A stretch of 64,000 bases of DNA from Streptomyces sp. G-G2. Lineage in GTDB: Bacteria > Actinomycetota > Actinomycetes > Streptomycetales > Streptomycetaceae. The position numbers were made by a program, and so were the translations under genes. The notes below the pieces were generated by a model that saw only the letters and a program-made list of their open reading frames with translations, was not told the origin of the DNA and searched no databases. Positions 8,592-16,964 of the stretch are shown one piece after another. Every line of letters starts with the position of its first letter. The stretch's first letter is position 1. Location of the stretch: contig NZ_JASISO010000021.1 of assembly GCF_030063135.1 (NCBI RefSeq), forward strand, positions 1 to 64,000, written 5' to 3'.

Positions 8592-8984
8592 ATGTCAGCG
8601 CACATCGCCCTCACCGCACTCCTGGTCCACGACTACGACGAGGCCATCGACTTCTACACCCGCGCCCTCGGCTTCGACCTGACCGAGGACGCCGAGCGCC
8701 CCGACGGGTCCCGCTGGGTCGTGGTCCGCCCGCCCGGCGCCCGGGAATCCGCCCTCCTGCTGGCCCGCGCCAAGGACGACGCCCAGCGCTCGCGCGTCGG
8801 GGACCAGACGGGCGGCCGGGTCGGGTTCTTCCTGTACACCGACGACTTCGCCCGCGACCACGGCCGGATGACCGCCGAGGGAGTCCGCTTCCTGGAGGAG
8901 CCGCGCCACGAGGCGTACGGTTCCGTCGCCGTCTTCCAGGACCTCTACGGCAACCGCTGGGACCTGCTCCAGCCCGCGTCCTGA
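8592..8984 (+). CDS. VOC-family (glyoxalase/dioxygenase superfamily) protein
   Basis: 130 residues, a single vicinal-oxygen-chelate fold of two beta-alpha-beta-beta-beta modules: ALLVHDYDEAIDFYTRALGF at the start and VAVFQDLYGNRWDLLQP at the end, the conserved Asp-x-x-Gly-N-x-W/F-D/E finish. Such small proteins act as dimers and often bind a metal or a small ligand; the substrate is unknown. It starts 5 bases after lutC, with ggaagc before ATG, so it is probably co-transcribed with lactate genes; a link to methylglyoxal or lactoylglutathione-type chemistry is only a guess. Confidence 0.8.
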   Translation: MSAHIALTALLVHDYDEAIDFYTRALGFDLTEDAERPDGSRWVVVRPPGARESALLLARAKDDAQRSRVGDQTGGRVGFFLYTDDFARDHGRMTAEGVRFLEEPRHEAYGSVAVFQDLYGNRWDLLQPAS

Positions 8985-8990
8985 CAGCTC

Positions 8991-9479
8991 TTAGGACGCG
9001 GAACCGCCACCGCGCAGCCGGGGCGCCTCGCGCGCCGCGTCGACCACCGCCCCGTCCGCGACCCGGTGGGCCAGCTCTCCGGCCCACCGGACCAGGCCCG
9101 GTACGTCCATCCCGTGCGCCCCCGGCACCTCCGCGAGGGAGGCCGCGCCCCGGCGGAGCAGCCGCGCCCCGCCCACCGTGTTCCCCCGCGCCGCGTGGGT
9201 GAGCCCCACGGCGAGCTGTGCCAGCCCCCGCCACAGCGGAGCCTCGGCCTCCGGCCCCGACTTCCAGGCGTCCTCGAACACCTCGTGCGCGTGGAACGGC
9301 ATCCCCGCGTCCAGCAGCCGCTGCGCCTCGCGCACCGTCCCGCCGGGAGTCCGCCGCACCCCCTCGGGTTGCCGCTCGACGCCCGCCGCCCCGTAGGGCA
9401 GGGGTCGCCCCAGCCCGTCGCGCGGACGCGCACTGCGCGCCCGCCCCGCATCGTCCCGGTCTCTCGCTTCCGCTGCCAC
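8991..9479 (-). CDS. DUF309-domain protein
   Basis: 162 residues from GTG 9479, with gaggatggggg upstream. The C-terminal half carries the DUF309 signature: EAQRLLDAGMPFHAHEVFEDAWKSG followed by LWRGLAQLAVGLTHAARGN. These are small all-helical proteins of unknown function, common in actinobacteria and cyanobacteria. It converges on the VOC gene with 6 bases between stops. Residues 1-45 are Arg/Asp/Gly-rich and poorly conserved, so a later start is possible. Confidence 0.75.
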   Translation of the reverse strand: MAAEARDRDDAGRARSARPRDGLGRPLPYGAAGVERQPEGVRRTPGGTVREAQRLLDAGMPFHAHEVFEDAWKSGPEAEAPLWRGLAQLAVGLTHAARGNTVGGARLLRRGAASLAEVPGAHGMDVPGLVRWAGELAHRVADGAVVDAAREAPRLRGGGSAS

Positions 9480-9586
9480 ACCCCCATCCTCGCCCCACCC
9501 CGTCACGGATGCGTACGCACCCCTCGGCGTGGGGTAATGTTTCCCATGCAACGCCGCCCGGGGGAAACCCCAGGTGACAGAGGCAC

Positions 9587-9660
<74 letters not shown>

Positions 9661-9679
9661 CTCGAAAGAGTCGAGGTCA

Positions 9680-9711
9680 GGGGCCGTTTTGGAGCAATCC
9701 AAAACGGCCCC
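9680..9711. terminator. Perfect 14-bp hairpin after tRNA-Pro
   Basis: Arms at 9680-9693 (ggggccgttttgga) and 9698-9711 with loop gcaa, followed by ttgatcgttttt. This is a good intrinsic terminator for the tRNA transcript and could also end the convergent integrase transcript. A smaller hairpin (cgactc/gagtcg, GAAA loop) at 9658-9673 lies just before it. Confidence 0.8.
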
Positions 9712-9721
9712 TTGATCGTTT

Positions 9722-9743
9722 TTGGGGACCAGTTGGGGACCAG
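9722..9743. repeat. Tandem 11-bp repeat next to integrase
   Basis: ttggggaccag occurs twice head-to-tail between the tRNA attachment site and the integrase stop. Direct repeats in this place can be arm-type binding sites for an integrase or excisionase. That function is inferred from position only. Confidence 0.6.
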
Positions 9744-9758
9744 GACGGTCAGTGCGGG

Positions 9759-10997
9759 TCAGATCGCGGCGACGGCCGTGACTGGCAGCGAACGAGGTGC
9801 ACGGAGCGCCATGAGGTGCGCAGACAGCGCGGCACCAGCTGCGGTGATCTGGCCGGCGTCGGGGTGCAGGTAGCGCTGAGTGGTAGTCAGCGAGCCGTGC
9901 CCGGCGATCTTGCGTAGGACGTGAAGCGGCACGCCGGCGTCGGCGAACCAGGTCAGTCCGGTGTGCCGCAGGTCGTGTCGTCGTAGGTGTTCGAAGCCGA
10001 GTTCCGTGACGACGTCGTCCCAGTGAGTGGCGTCGCGCAGGACGGCGGTGGAGATGCGACCGCCACGCGGTCCGAAGAAGATTCCGGGCATCGGGGTCAT
10101 TGCCGACGGCCAGCAGCCGCTGGGCGACCATCGGCCGTACTTCTTCGATGAGGGGTACCTTGCGGGCGCGCTTTCCCTTGGTGGCTTTGTCGACGAGCCC
10201 GCCTTGGGCGGGGGTGGTCTGCCGTCGTACGGTCCAGATCCAGTTGTCGGTGTCGATGTCTCCTTGACGCGGACTCCGGATACCTCACCGATGCGGGCTG
10301 CTGTGGATGCGGCGAAGGCGACGACGTCACCCCAGCCCTGGTATTGGCCGTATGAGCGAGCGACCAGGGCTTTGGCGAGGGCCTGGAGGGTCTCCCAGTC
10401 CGGCAGGGCCAGCGCACGCGGATCGTTCAGTTCGTCCTCGACCTGCTGGTACTGGCGCTGCCAGCCGCTGACCCAGGCAGGGTTGACCTTGATGAGACCG
10501 TCGCGAACGGCCTGCTCCATGACGCGAACGAGGACGGCGATGGTGTTCTTCACGGTGGAGCGGCTGAGCTCGTCTGCGATCCACCGGTAGACGGTGCGGT
10601 CCACGGCGCCGTTGGTGATCATCCGAACCGGCAGGTGCCCGAGGGAGGGCACTACGCGCAGACGCCAACCGGCCATGTAGGGGTCGAGCGCCTTGAGTTC
10701 CAGCCCTCGAAGCGCGAGGTCCATGTTCGCGGTGCCGTAGTCGGCCAGCGGCATGGTGGCAAGCGACGGGTTGATGCCGGCCTGGGCGGCCTCGACCAGG
10801 GCCGAGATCCACTCCTGAGCTTCGTCCTCGGTCTCCTTGGCTTCGGAGACGGACTTGCGGGACTTGGTCTCGGGGTCCCGCCAGCGCACGCGTGCCCGGT
10901 AGGGCGAAGGGCGATTGGGCCGGTACTCGACATCAGCGGTGAGACGGACCCCGATCGGAACGGCTTCGACAGCGGCGGTGGGGGGCGCTATCGCCAT
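9759..10997 (-). pseudogene. int: Tyrosine recombinase/integrase with two compensating frameshifts
   Basis: 412 codons from ATG 10997, one base after the excisionase stop. The N-terminal half has an AP2-like/SAM-like region (YRARVRWRDPETKSRKSV) and the core-binding domain. The catalytic domain shows the first Arg (AARIGEVSGVRV) and the C-terminal block RRHDLRHTGLTWFADAG...GHGSLTTTQRYLHPD with the HxxR, GH and Tyr residues. Between about 10265 and 10080 the reading frame is wrong: another frame there reads DIDTDNWIWTVRRQTTPAQG and then KGKRARKVPLIEEVRPMV, the expected beta-hairpin region with the catalytic Lys. A one-base loss near 10263 and a one-base gain near 10074 restore the frame. If real, ~62 core residues are scrambled and the enzyme is dead. 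Confidence 0.85.
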
Positions 10998-10998
10998 G

Positions 10999-11250
10999 TC
11001 ATGCCGCCTGTTCGGGATCGACACGGCGACTGCGCAGCCAGTGCTCGACGTCAATCGCGCTGTAGAGGGTGACGCGATCGGACACAGGGACGAACGGCGG
11101 CCCTTGTAGGGGTCGGGACGTGCGCCAGCGACGTAGCGTAGAGGGATCGACGTTCAAGATGCGCGCGAGCTCGTCGGTCGTGCGCCATTGGCCGGTGACC
11201 AGAGCCGGGGAAACGTTTCGTCCGCTCTTTGCGGATTCCTGGGATGACAT
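10999..11250 (-). CDS. xis: Excisionase-like helix-turn-helix protein
   Basis: 83 residues from ATG 11250, with caaggacccc before it. The middle reads WRTTDELARILNVDPSTLRRWRTSRPLQGPPFVPVSDRVTLYSAIDVEHWLRSRR, a MerR/Xis-type winged helix of the HTH_17 class. It lies immediately upstream of the integrase in the same direction, the usual xis-int order of integrated elements. It would bind the attachment region and steer integrase toward excision, but the partner integrase looks defective. Confidence 0.8.
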   Translation of the reverse strand: MSSQESAKSGRNVSPALVTGQWRTTDELARILNVDPSTLRRWRTSRPLQGPPFVPVSDRVTLYSAIDVEHWLRSRRVDPEQAA

Positions 11251-11710
11251 GGGGTCCTTGCGATGGCGCAGAGCGCCGATCGGGCGAGTCGGTGCAAGAA
11301 GCAGGTCGGTCACGCTCCCCTGGGCGGAGGAATGGTGGGACGATGACCATAGGGGGAACGTTTGAAAAGTCCAGCGAAAAGCCACCGAGTTCGCACACGG
11401 AGAACAACTCCTCCGGCGGTGCGGTCGGCTTAGGGCCCATCCGAGGCGTCGGTTGCTCTCGAGGGTCCGCCGCTCACCGAGCGGTCACTGCGCCCAACCG
11501 GGACGATTTCGCCCTGCGGGGGACGGCGCGGGGCGCCCCGTTTGGTATGTGGCGCGGTGGTTGGCTTGGTCCAAAGAGTTCTGGGGGCCGCGGCGCTCCC
11601 GTAGCAGGGCGGCGCTAGGGAATATGAGATCGAAGCTGTGTCATCGGACGGCAGATGCCTTTCGGCTAGGGGGCAGGGAAGCAGCGGTGGAGTTTCGATC
11701 ATCTACGCGA

Positions 11711-11733
11711 TCCCCGGTTTCGGAAACCGGGGA
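11711..11733. promoter_or_regulatory. Perfect 23-bp palindrome
   Basis: tccccggtttc, a central g, then gaaaccgggga: 11-bp arms with one centre base. It could be an operator for an element-encoded repressor or a hairpin with a short UCGG loop. No gene is close enough to decide. Confidence 0.6.
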
Positions 11734-12050
11734 ATCCCAGCTATATTCCGCCGTGCATCAGCTGGCAAGGCGGCTGAATTGACCAACCGTCAGGCATGGC
11801 GTCGGCCGCAGGAGCATTGGGTGCTGTGGCTCAGGTCCCGGTAGTTCGCTACCTGGGGTCACGAGCACCGCTTGAGGTCGAGCTCCGGGGAGCAAGGGCG
11901 CGCGGTCGTTCCGTGGCTGGGGCCCGGAGTGATGGTCGTCGGTGGAGGGCCTCAGAACTGGGGCTCTGCCGACGGCGCGCTTGCGAGCGGCTGCAAGTCG
12001 TTGCCAGCCCAGAAACAACCAGCCTGGCCCTGCTGGCCAGGGCCAGAGCA

Positions 12051-12066
12051 CTATCACCGCTGATAG
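12051..12066. promoter_or_regulatory. Inverted repeat ctatca-ccgc-tgatag
   Basis: Six-base arms 46 bases upstream of ATG 12112, in the expected promoter zone of the small gene that follows. A second imperfect GC-rich inverted repeat (ggccct/agggcc) is at about 12026-12044. Regulatory role inferred. Confidence 0.4.
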
Positions 12067-12111
12067 CGGCCTGGCCCTACCCGCAGGGCCGGACCTGGGA
12101 GACTAGGGATC

Positions 12112-12333
12112 ATGACCGACCGTCGACCGCTCTCGCTGCCCGCCTTCTCCGAGCCCGCTTCCGACGCTCCCGTACCCGCCCAGGCGGGTGGGCGCCGGCT
12201 GATGCCGGTCGAGCAGGGCGCCGACTTCCGCCAGCCGCCCGGCGAGACCGAGCCCGAGCCCGCACCCGCCCCGGCCCGACGTCCGCTCGCCCCCGGCGGC
12301 CTCACCTTCTCAGACCCGGACCGCCATATCTGA
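12112..12333 (+). CDS. Small hypothetical protein, Pro-rich
   Basis: 73 residues, MTDRRPLSLPAFSEPASD onwards, with GC-biased third positions throughout, which supports real coding. No domain recognised; Pro, Ala and Glu dominate the C-terminal half. A weak SD (gggat) precedes ATG. After the TGA another frame continues ERYHHGLRHVQDQLTT to a TAG near 12382, which could be the original C-terminus displaced by a small indel, or chance. It sits in the accessory element with no known partner. Confidence 0.5.
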   Translation: MTDRRPLSLPAFSEPASDAPVPAQAGGRRLMPVEQGADFRQPPGETEPEPAPAPARRPLAPGGLTFSDPDRHI

Positions 12334-12514
12334 GCGCTACCACCACGGGTTGCGCCACGTCCAGGACCAGCTCACCACCTAGCCCCACCGCCCGGTGTGC
12401 CAGTGCCTCCACCTGGACAGTAGTCGTAGCCGGCCCGGCTCCCGCCTCGGATATCGTGTTCCTCTACGGGGTGCCATAACGGATGTGACGCCCCCCACCG
12501 GAGGTAGTCAGCGT

Positions 12515-12904
12515 ATGAGTTCAAAGCGCAGCAAGAATCCAGCCCTGCCCGTACTTGACGACGCCTTCCGACTCGCTTCGGTCAAGGACGCCGAAGAGTC
12601 CACCCGTGACTTGGCCGCGCGGCTGGCCACCACCGAGCTGCGCCGCGTTTCCCACCCGGGCCGGGTCACCTGGGAGCCCACCGATCAGGCCGAGCCCGTA
12701 CCGGCCCCGCCGACTGTGGTCGACGGTGACGGGGACCTGTGGCTGCGGGACCGGGGCACTGGCACCTGGACCATGCCCGAGTTCAACCCGAAGGATTTCC
12801 CGGCCCGCTGTGGCGAGGTTCTGACGTGGAACCAGCTTGCCCGCGAGTTCGGCCCGCTGACCGCACTGGCCGACGACCGCCGCATCGGCGGCGGCCGGCG
12901 CTGA
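12515..12904 (+). CDS. Hypothetical protein of the accessory element
   Basis: 129 residues from ATG 12515, preceded by ggaggtagtcagcgt, a clear ribosome-binding site. Sequence: MSSKRSKNPALPVLDDAFRL at the start, then VDGDGDLWLRDRGTGTWTMPEF and EVLTWNQLAREFGPLTAL at the end. The W-L-R-D-x-G-T-G-x-W block recalls small phage or conjugative-element proteins, but I do not recognise the family. Its 3' end overlaps, on the opposite strand, the truncated Ala-rich gene, so a recombination joint may lie near 12900. Confidence 0.55.
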   Translation: MSSKRSKNPALPVLDDAFRLASVKDAEESTRDLAARLATTELRRVSHPGRVTWEPTDQAEPVPAPPTVVDGDGDLWLRDRGTGTWTMPEFNPKDFPARCGEVLTWNQLAREFGPLTALADDRRIGGGRR

Positions 12905-13436
12905 CCGCGCAGCCTTCTGGGATGACCGCGCCCCTGAAGCGCCCGTTACGGGTAGCTGGGAGCTCCAGCTCACCGCCGAGCTCGACGATGGCGGCGAGCA
13001 GGTGAGCGTGGTGGTGGCGTGCGACGGCCTCGAGCAGGGTGGTGCGGGCCTGGCGCCACCCGATGTCCTCGGTGCGGCCGGCGTCGGTGGACCAGCCGGG
13101 TAGCGGTCGGCCTTTAGTTGCCGTGGTGAGCGCGCGGCCCAGCTCGCCGATCGACTGCTGCCAGTCGGCCAACTGCCCGAGCAGGCCGCGCACCAGCTCG
13201 TCGACGGCGGCCGCCGGGCCGGCGCCGAAGGCCCGCGCTTCGGCAGCGGCCTCGGCGAGGACGTCTTCGTCCAGGTCCTCGAGGGCCTCACGCCACGGAG
13301 CGGCCGCAGCGTCGAAAGCGGCCGGGGCGGCGTGCAGCTCGGCGTCGAGAGCGGCGGGCGCCCCGGCGAACGGCTGTGCCGCCGCATGCACCTCGTCGCC
13401 GGACGCGCTCGACTGCTGGAGCTCCTGGAGCCTGCG
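12783..13436 (-). pseudogene. N-terminally truncated Ala-rich helical protein
   Basis: An open frame with strong GC3 coding bias on the minus strand, at least from 13436 to about 12905. It reads LQELQQSSASGDEVHAAAQP, WREALEDLDEDVLAEAAAEA, GQLADWQQSIGELGRALTTA and IVELGGELELPATRNGRF. It is acidic and likely helical, but no family is recognised. No start codon is available before the frame runs into the ISL3 transposase remnant at ~13437, so the N-terminus is lost. The C-terminal end is uncertain because the frame continues into the antisense of the preceding gene as far as 12783. Confidence 0.55.
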
Positions 13437-14592
13437 CCGGTGCAAACGAGCCCCGCGAGTGCTCGGCGTCGACGAGTTCGCCTTCCGTAGGGGTCGGACC
13501 TACGGAACCATCCTCGTCGACGTGGAGGCCGGTCGAGTGGTGGATGTTCTGCCCGACCGGACCTCCGAGACCTTCGCCACCTGGCTGCGCGAGCATCCAG
13601 GCGCCGAGATCATCTGTCGCGACCGGGCCTCGGCCTACACCCGTGCGATCAAGGAAACGGCGCCTGACGCTGTGGAAGTCGCCGACCGCTGGCACCTGCT
13701 CCAAAACCTTGCCGCCGCAGTGGAGAAGACCTGCCACCAGCACCGCGCCTGCCTGCGCAAACGTGTCGACGAGGTGACCAACCGTATCCCGGAGGCGCCG
13801 CCTCTGATGCGGCTCCCGCTCCACGAACTACCGCGAACGCCGATCATCGACCGGACCCGGCACCGCCACGCTGATGTGCAGAAGCTCGTCGCCGCAGGCT
13901 GGACCATCAGCGCCATCGCCCGCCGTCTCCATCTCGACCGCAAGACCGTCCGGCGCTTTCGGGACACCGGCCTCGACCAGCTCCTGGCCTCAGCAAACGA
14001 ACGCCAGCCGGCCGGAGTGCTGGAACCGTTCAAGCCGTACCTGAACACCCGCTTCACCGAAAGCCTCGGCCAGGTCAGCGGCAGCCGCCTCTTCCTGGAG
14101 ATCTGCGAGCGCGGCTACCGAGGCAGCCGCCAAGTCGTACGCAGACACCTCACCGCTCTCCGCGCCGGCCACGCCGAACCCATCCGCGCCGACATACCCA
14201 GCCCCCGCAAGATCACCAGCTGGATCATGCGACCGTAAGACACCCTTCCACCCGATCTCGAACGCAGTCTCCTCGACGTGCGGATCGCCTGCCCGGACAT
14301 CGCCCGCGCTTGCGACCTCGCCCGAGCCTTCGCTGAGCTCCTCCGACACCGGCGCGGGTTCCTGCTGACCGAGTGGATTCGCCAGGCCGAGCTGGACGCC
14401 CCGAAGCCAGTGAGCGGCTTCGTCGGCTTCCTCCGACAAGACCTCCATGCCGTCACCGCCGGACTCACCCTCCACTGGAGCTCAGACATCGTTGAAGGCC
14501 ACGTCAACCGCGTGACAACACTCAAGCGAGCCATGTACGGCCGGGCATCCTTCACGCTCCTCCGGACCCGGATCCTCACTCAGGGTAAGTAG
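13437..14592 (+). mobile_element. ISL3-family transposase remnant, 5'-truncated with internal stop
   Basis: From about 13437 the frame reads RVLGVDEFAFRRGRTYGTIL, DRWHLLQNLAAAVEKTCHQH, then an HTH (WTISAIARRLHLDRKTVRRF) and EICERGYRGSRQVVRRHL, all typical of the catalytic half of ISL3 transposases. An in-frame TAA at 14236-14238 interrupts it; the same frame then continues to the natural end with LHWSSDIVEGHVNRVTTLKRAMYGRASFTLLRTR, the conserved C-terminal DDE Glu region, stopping at 14592. The first ~150-200 residues, including the zinc-binding N-terminus, are missing and terminal inverted repeats are not apparent. The copy is dead. Confidence 0.9.
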
Positions 14593-14600
14593 CGATCAGG

Positions 14601-15014
14601 TCACCGCAGCGGTTCGAGAATCCTGCGGGCCTCCTCGCTCACGGCTCTGTCTTCATCGGATGTCAACGCCGAGCACAGCACTGCGAGCCGTTCCCAGTCC
14701 TCCTCGGACTGACCGCAGACATTGAGGATCGCAGCATCAAGGTGATCGCCGGCATCGTCATCCGCGCTGGCGAGCGCGGTCAGCACCATGCGCAGACCGA
14801 GCACGTCCCCGCGTTCGAGCAGAGCCTCCGCCGTCTCCTGAGTGACGAACGTGTCGCGATCATCCAGCAACAGCCGGTGCAGGACCTCGGCTACCTCGGG
14901 AACCTCCGCGACGGCCGCCAGACTCCGGCCTGAGGCCGCTCTAACAGACCATGACGCCGAAGTGGCCTCCTGAAGGAATGGGGTCAGCTCGTCATGAGAC
15001 TCGGAACGGGTCAT
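14601..15014 (-). CDS. HEAT-repeat-like small protein
   Basis: 137 residues from ATG 15014, with gagaggggc upstream; in-frame starts at 15044 and 15050 are less likely. Helical repeats are visible: SWSVRAASGRSLAAVAEVPE, FVTQETAEALLERGDVLGLR and DRAVSEEARRILEPLR, each resembling HEAT/armadillo units. Proteins of this sort are often immunity-like or structural modules in mobile regions, but no toxin partner is seen. It lies 9 bases from the transposase remnant stop, on the opposite strand. Confidence 0.6.
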   Translation of the reverse strand: MTRSESHDELTPFLQEATSASWSVRAASGRSLAAVAEVPEVAEVLHRLLLDDRDTFVTQETAEALLERGDVLGLRMVLTALASADDDAGDHLDAAILNVCGQSEEDWERLAVLCSALTSDEDRAVSEEARRILEPLR

Positions 15015-15208
15015 GCCCCTCTCAGGGCCCCTTCTTGATTTCATGACCAATCGGGTGATGTCGGAAGGGATGAATGCCTGAATGAGGGGCCGCGGGTTAT
15101 AACGTTTGATGCGTCATTAGGCGGTGTTAAACGTGTCGGGCCGATGCCGAGCTGAGACGGCCACTCCCGCTCGTCGAGGGCCGCGGAATCGCCGAGGAAG
15201 GCCAATAC

Positions 15209-16744
15209 ATGAAGGCACACGTCAAGATGCGCCAGGGGAATAGCAGAGCGGGGCATCCCTCACTGTCACGGACTCTCCTGACGGTGGGGTTGTCGATGGT
15301 CACCGCGACCGCGCTCGGAGTGGGCAGCGCCGAGTCGGCGTCTGCCGTGTCGGGACCCCATCAGCCGATCGCCTGTCCTTCGAGCCAGTCCTTGAACAAC
15401 TACGCCACCGCCGACAACGTCTCGGCCGCCTTCACGAACAGCGGGAACACCACCAGCTACAAGTTCGACTCCCTCAAGAACGAGAACCCGGTCGGCGGGG
15501 TTCCAGGCCTGATTGACTACTGTGTCTACCCGGGAAACACCCAGCCCACCAATGTCACAGCGCAGGCAGCGGGGGCCAACGGCGCGGCGTGGATCGGTGC
15601 CACGAACCCCGATCATTTCGCGTTCTCGCGCCCGGACAGCGACCCGAGCAACATCCCGCTGGACGGAACCTCCACCACGATGGGCACCGCCACGTTTAGC
15701 GGCGCGGCTCCGACCAGCCAGAGCATCCTGCTCCACATCAACGACGCTGATGTGTGCCAGTCCCTCTACGACGGCAACATGCCGGGAAAGCCCGGCCACC
15801 ACGACGGTAACATGCCGGGAAAGCCCGGCCACCACGACGGCAACAAGCCGGAAAAGCCCGGCCACCACGACGGCAACAAGCCGGGAAAGCACAACAAGAA
15901 CAAGACGTGCTTCGTCAAGCCCACTCCTCCCTCAACCGCCTGCGACTTCGGCGGTCGGGCCCCCGGCACTGTCTACAGCGCCATCCCCACGAACTTCCCT
16001 GCCTGCGATCCCGCACCCAGTGAGGCTTTCGAGGCGCAGCAGGTGAGCGAGTTCGGCGACGAAGTCGGACTCAGTTCGACGGGGAACCTCAGATCGCTGA
16101 CGGTCGACTTCCAGAGCTTCGGGTGCGGCACAAGCGGGCACTGGTACTCGGGCGACTGCGTGACGACCCCCGGAGCGACGTTCACTCACCCGATCACGGC
16201 GAACATCTACGCCGTGGACAACAGCAACCCGGTTCCGAAACCGGGTGCGCTCCTCGCCACGGTCACCCAGAACCAGACCATCCCCTACCGGCCCACAGCC
16301 AGCCCGGGATGTACCGGAGCCGACGCGGGCAAGTGGCTCAACCCCGCCAACAACAGGTGCGTGAATTCCATCCCGCAGCTGCTCACATTCAACTTCCCAG
16401 CCGGGACCGCCCTGCCCAGCCAGGTCATCTGGACAGTCGCGTTCAACACAACGCACTACGGCTACAACCCCATCGGCGAGAACACGACCTGCTTCCAGGC
16501 CACCACGACCAACCCGAATGCCCCTGGGTGCCCCTACGACTCGCTCAACGTCGGGACGAAGACCTATCCCGGGGCGCCTTACGTCGGAACTGACATCGAC
16601 CCGAACGGGGCCTTCCTCAACTCCTCCTCGACCGGGGCTTACTGCGACGGTGGAGCGGGTGGCACCGGTACCCTCCGGCTGGACACGGCACCGACAGACT
16701 GCTGGGCCGACTTCAAGCCGCTCGGAGAAATCCGCATCGCATGA
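15209..16744 (+). CDS. Secreted protein of unknown function with GNMPGKPGHHD repeats
   Basis: 511 residues from ATG 15209, with gaggaaggcc upstream. A signal peptide is clear: basic start, hydrophobic LLTVGLSMVTATALGVGSA, cleavage after SASA near residue 46. Residues ~188-231 are four 11-residue repeats rich in Gly, Lys, Pro and His. The rest is Asn/Thr/Ser/Pro-rich, beta-like, with regularly spaced Cys pairs (QSFGCGTSGHWYSGDC, ENTTCFQATTTNPNAPGC), suggesting an extracellular disulfide-bonded fold. I recognise no catalytic motif. GC and codon use look somewhat lower than in the flanking core genes, in keeping with recent acquisition. Confidence 0.8.
   Translation: MKAHVKMRQGNSRAGHPSLSRTLLTVGLSMVTATALGVGSAESASAVSGPHQPIACPSSQSLNNYATADNVSAAFTNSGNTTSYKFDSLKNENPVGGVPGLIDYCVYPGNTQPTNVTAQAAGANGAAWIGATNPDHFAFSRPDSDPSNIPLDGTSTTMGTATFSGAAPTSQSILLHINDADVCQSLYDGNMPGKPGHHDGNMPGKPGHHDGNKPEKPGHHDGNKPGKHNKNKTCFVKPTPPSTACDFGGRAPGTVYSAIPTNFPACDPAPSEAFEAQQVSEFGDEVGLSSTGNLRSLTVDFQSFGCGTSGHWYSGDCVTTPGATFTHPITANIYAVDNSNPVPKPGALLATVTQNQTIPYRPTASPGCTGADAGKWLNPANNRCVNSIPQLLTFNFPAGTALPSQVIWTVAFNTTHYGYNPIGENTTCFQATTTNPNAPGCPYDSLNVGTKTYPGAPYVGTDIDPNGAFLNSSSTGAYCDGGAGGTGTLRLDTAPTDCWADFKPLGEIRIA
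15770..15901 (+). repeat. 33-bp tandem repeat in secreted protein
   Basis: Four units at 15770-15802, 15803-15835, 15836-15868 and 15869-15901 encoding DGNMPGKPGHH, DGNMPGKPGHH, DGNKPEKPGHH and DGNKPGKHNKN. The first two are almost identical and the last is degenerate. The translation has a collagen-like Gly/Pro content and could be a flexible, metal-binding spacer. Confidence 0.95.
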
Positions 16745-16828
16745 CCGGGGAAACCGTGTGCTCCTGAACCCGGCGACTCATTCGCGGTGACATCTGCGCC
16801 TTGAGCGGAGAATGCACCGTGAATACCG

Positions 16829-16865
16829 GTCTGGCCCGTCACACCTTCGCGGTGACGGGCCAGAC
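16829..16865. terminator. Perfect 14-bp hairpin after secreted-protein gene
   Basis: Arms gtctggcccgtcac (16829-16842) and gtgacgggccagac (16852-16865), 9-base loop, 85 bases after the TGA of the secreted-protein gene. No T run, as is common for streptomycete terminators; works in either direction. Confidence 0.8.
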
Positions 16866-16964
16866 TGCTGTCGCGGGTCGGCCTGCCCACTGAGGAGCAC
16901 GCGCAAGTCGCCGGGATGACGCCGAGCTGGACGGCGCCACCCTTGGCACGGTGCGGCCCGGGGA

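Larger units (their letters stand above)
11251..12111. other. Gene-poor stretch of the accessory element
   Basis: About 860 bases without a supportable gene; GC is lower and codon periodicity is absent. It contains a perfect palindrome at 11711-11733 and a shorter inverted repeat at 12051-12066, described separately. It may be the control or att-proximal region of the element, or decayed sequence. Confidence 0.5.
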
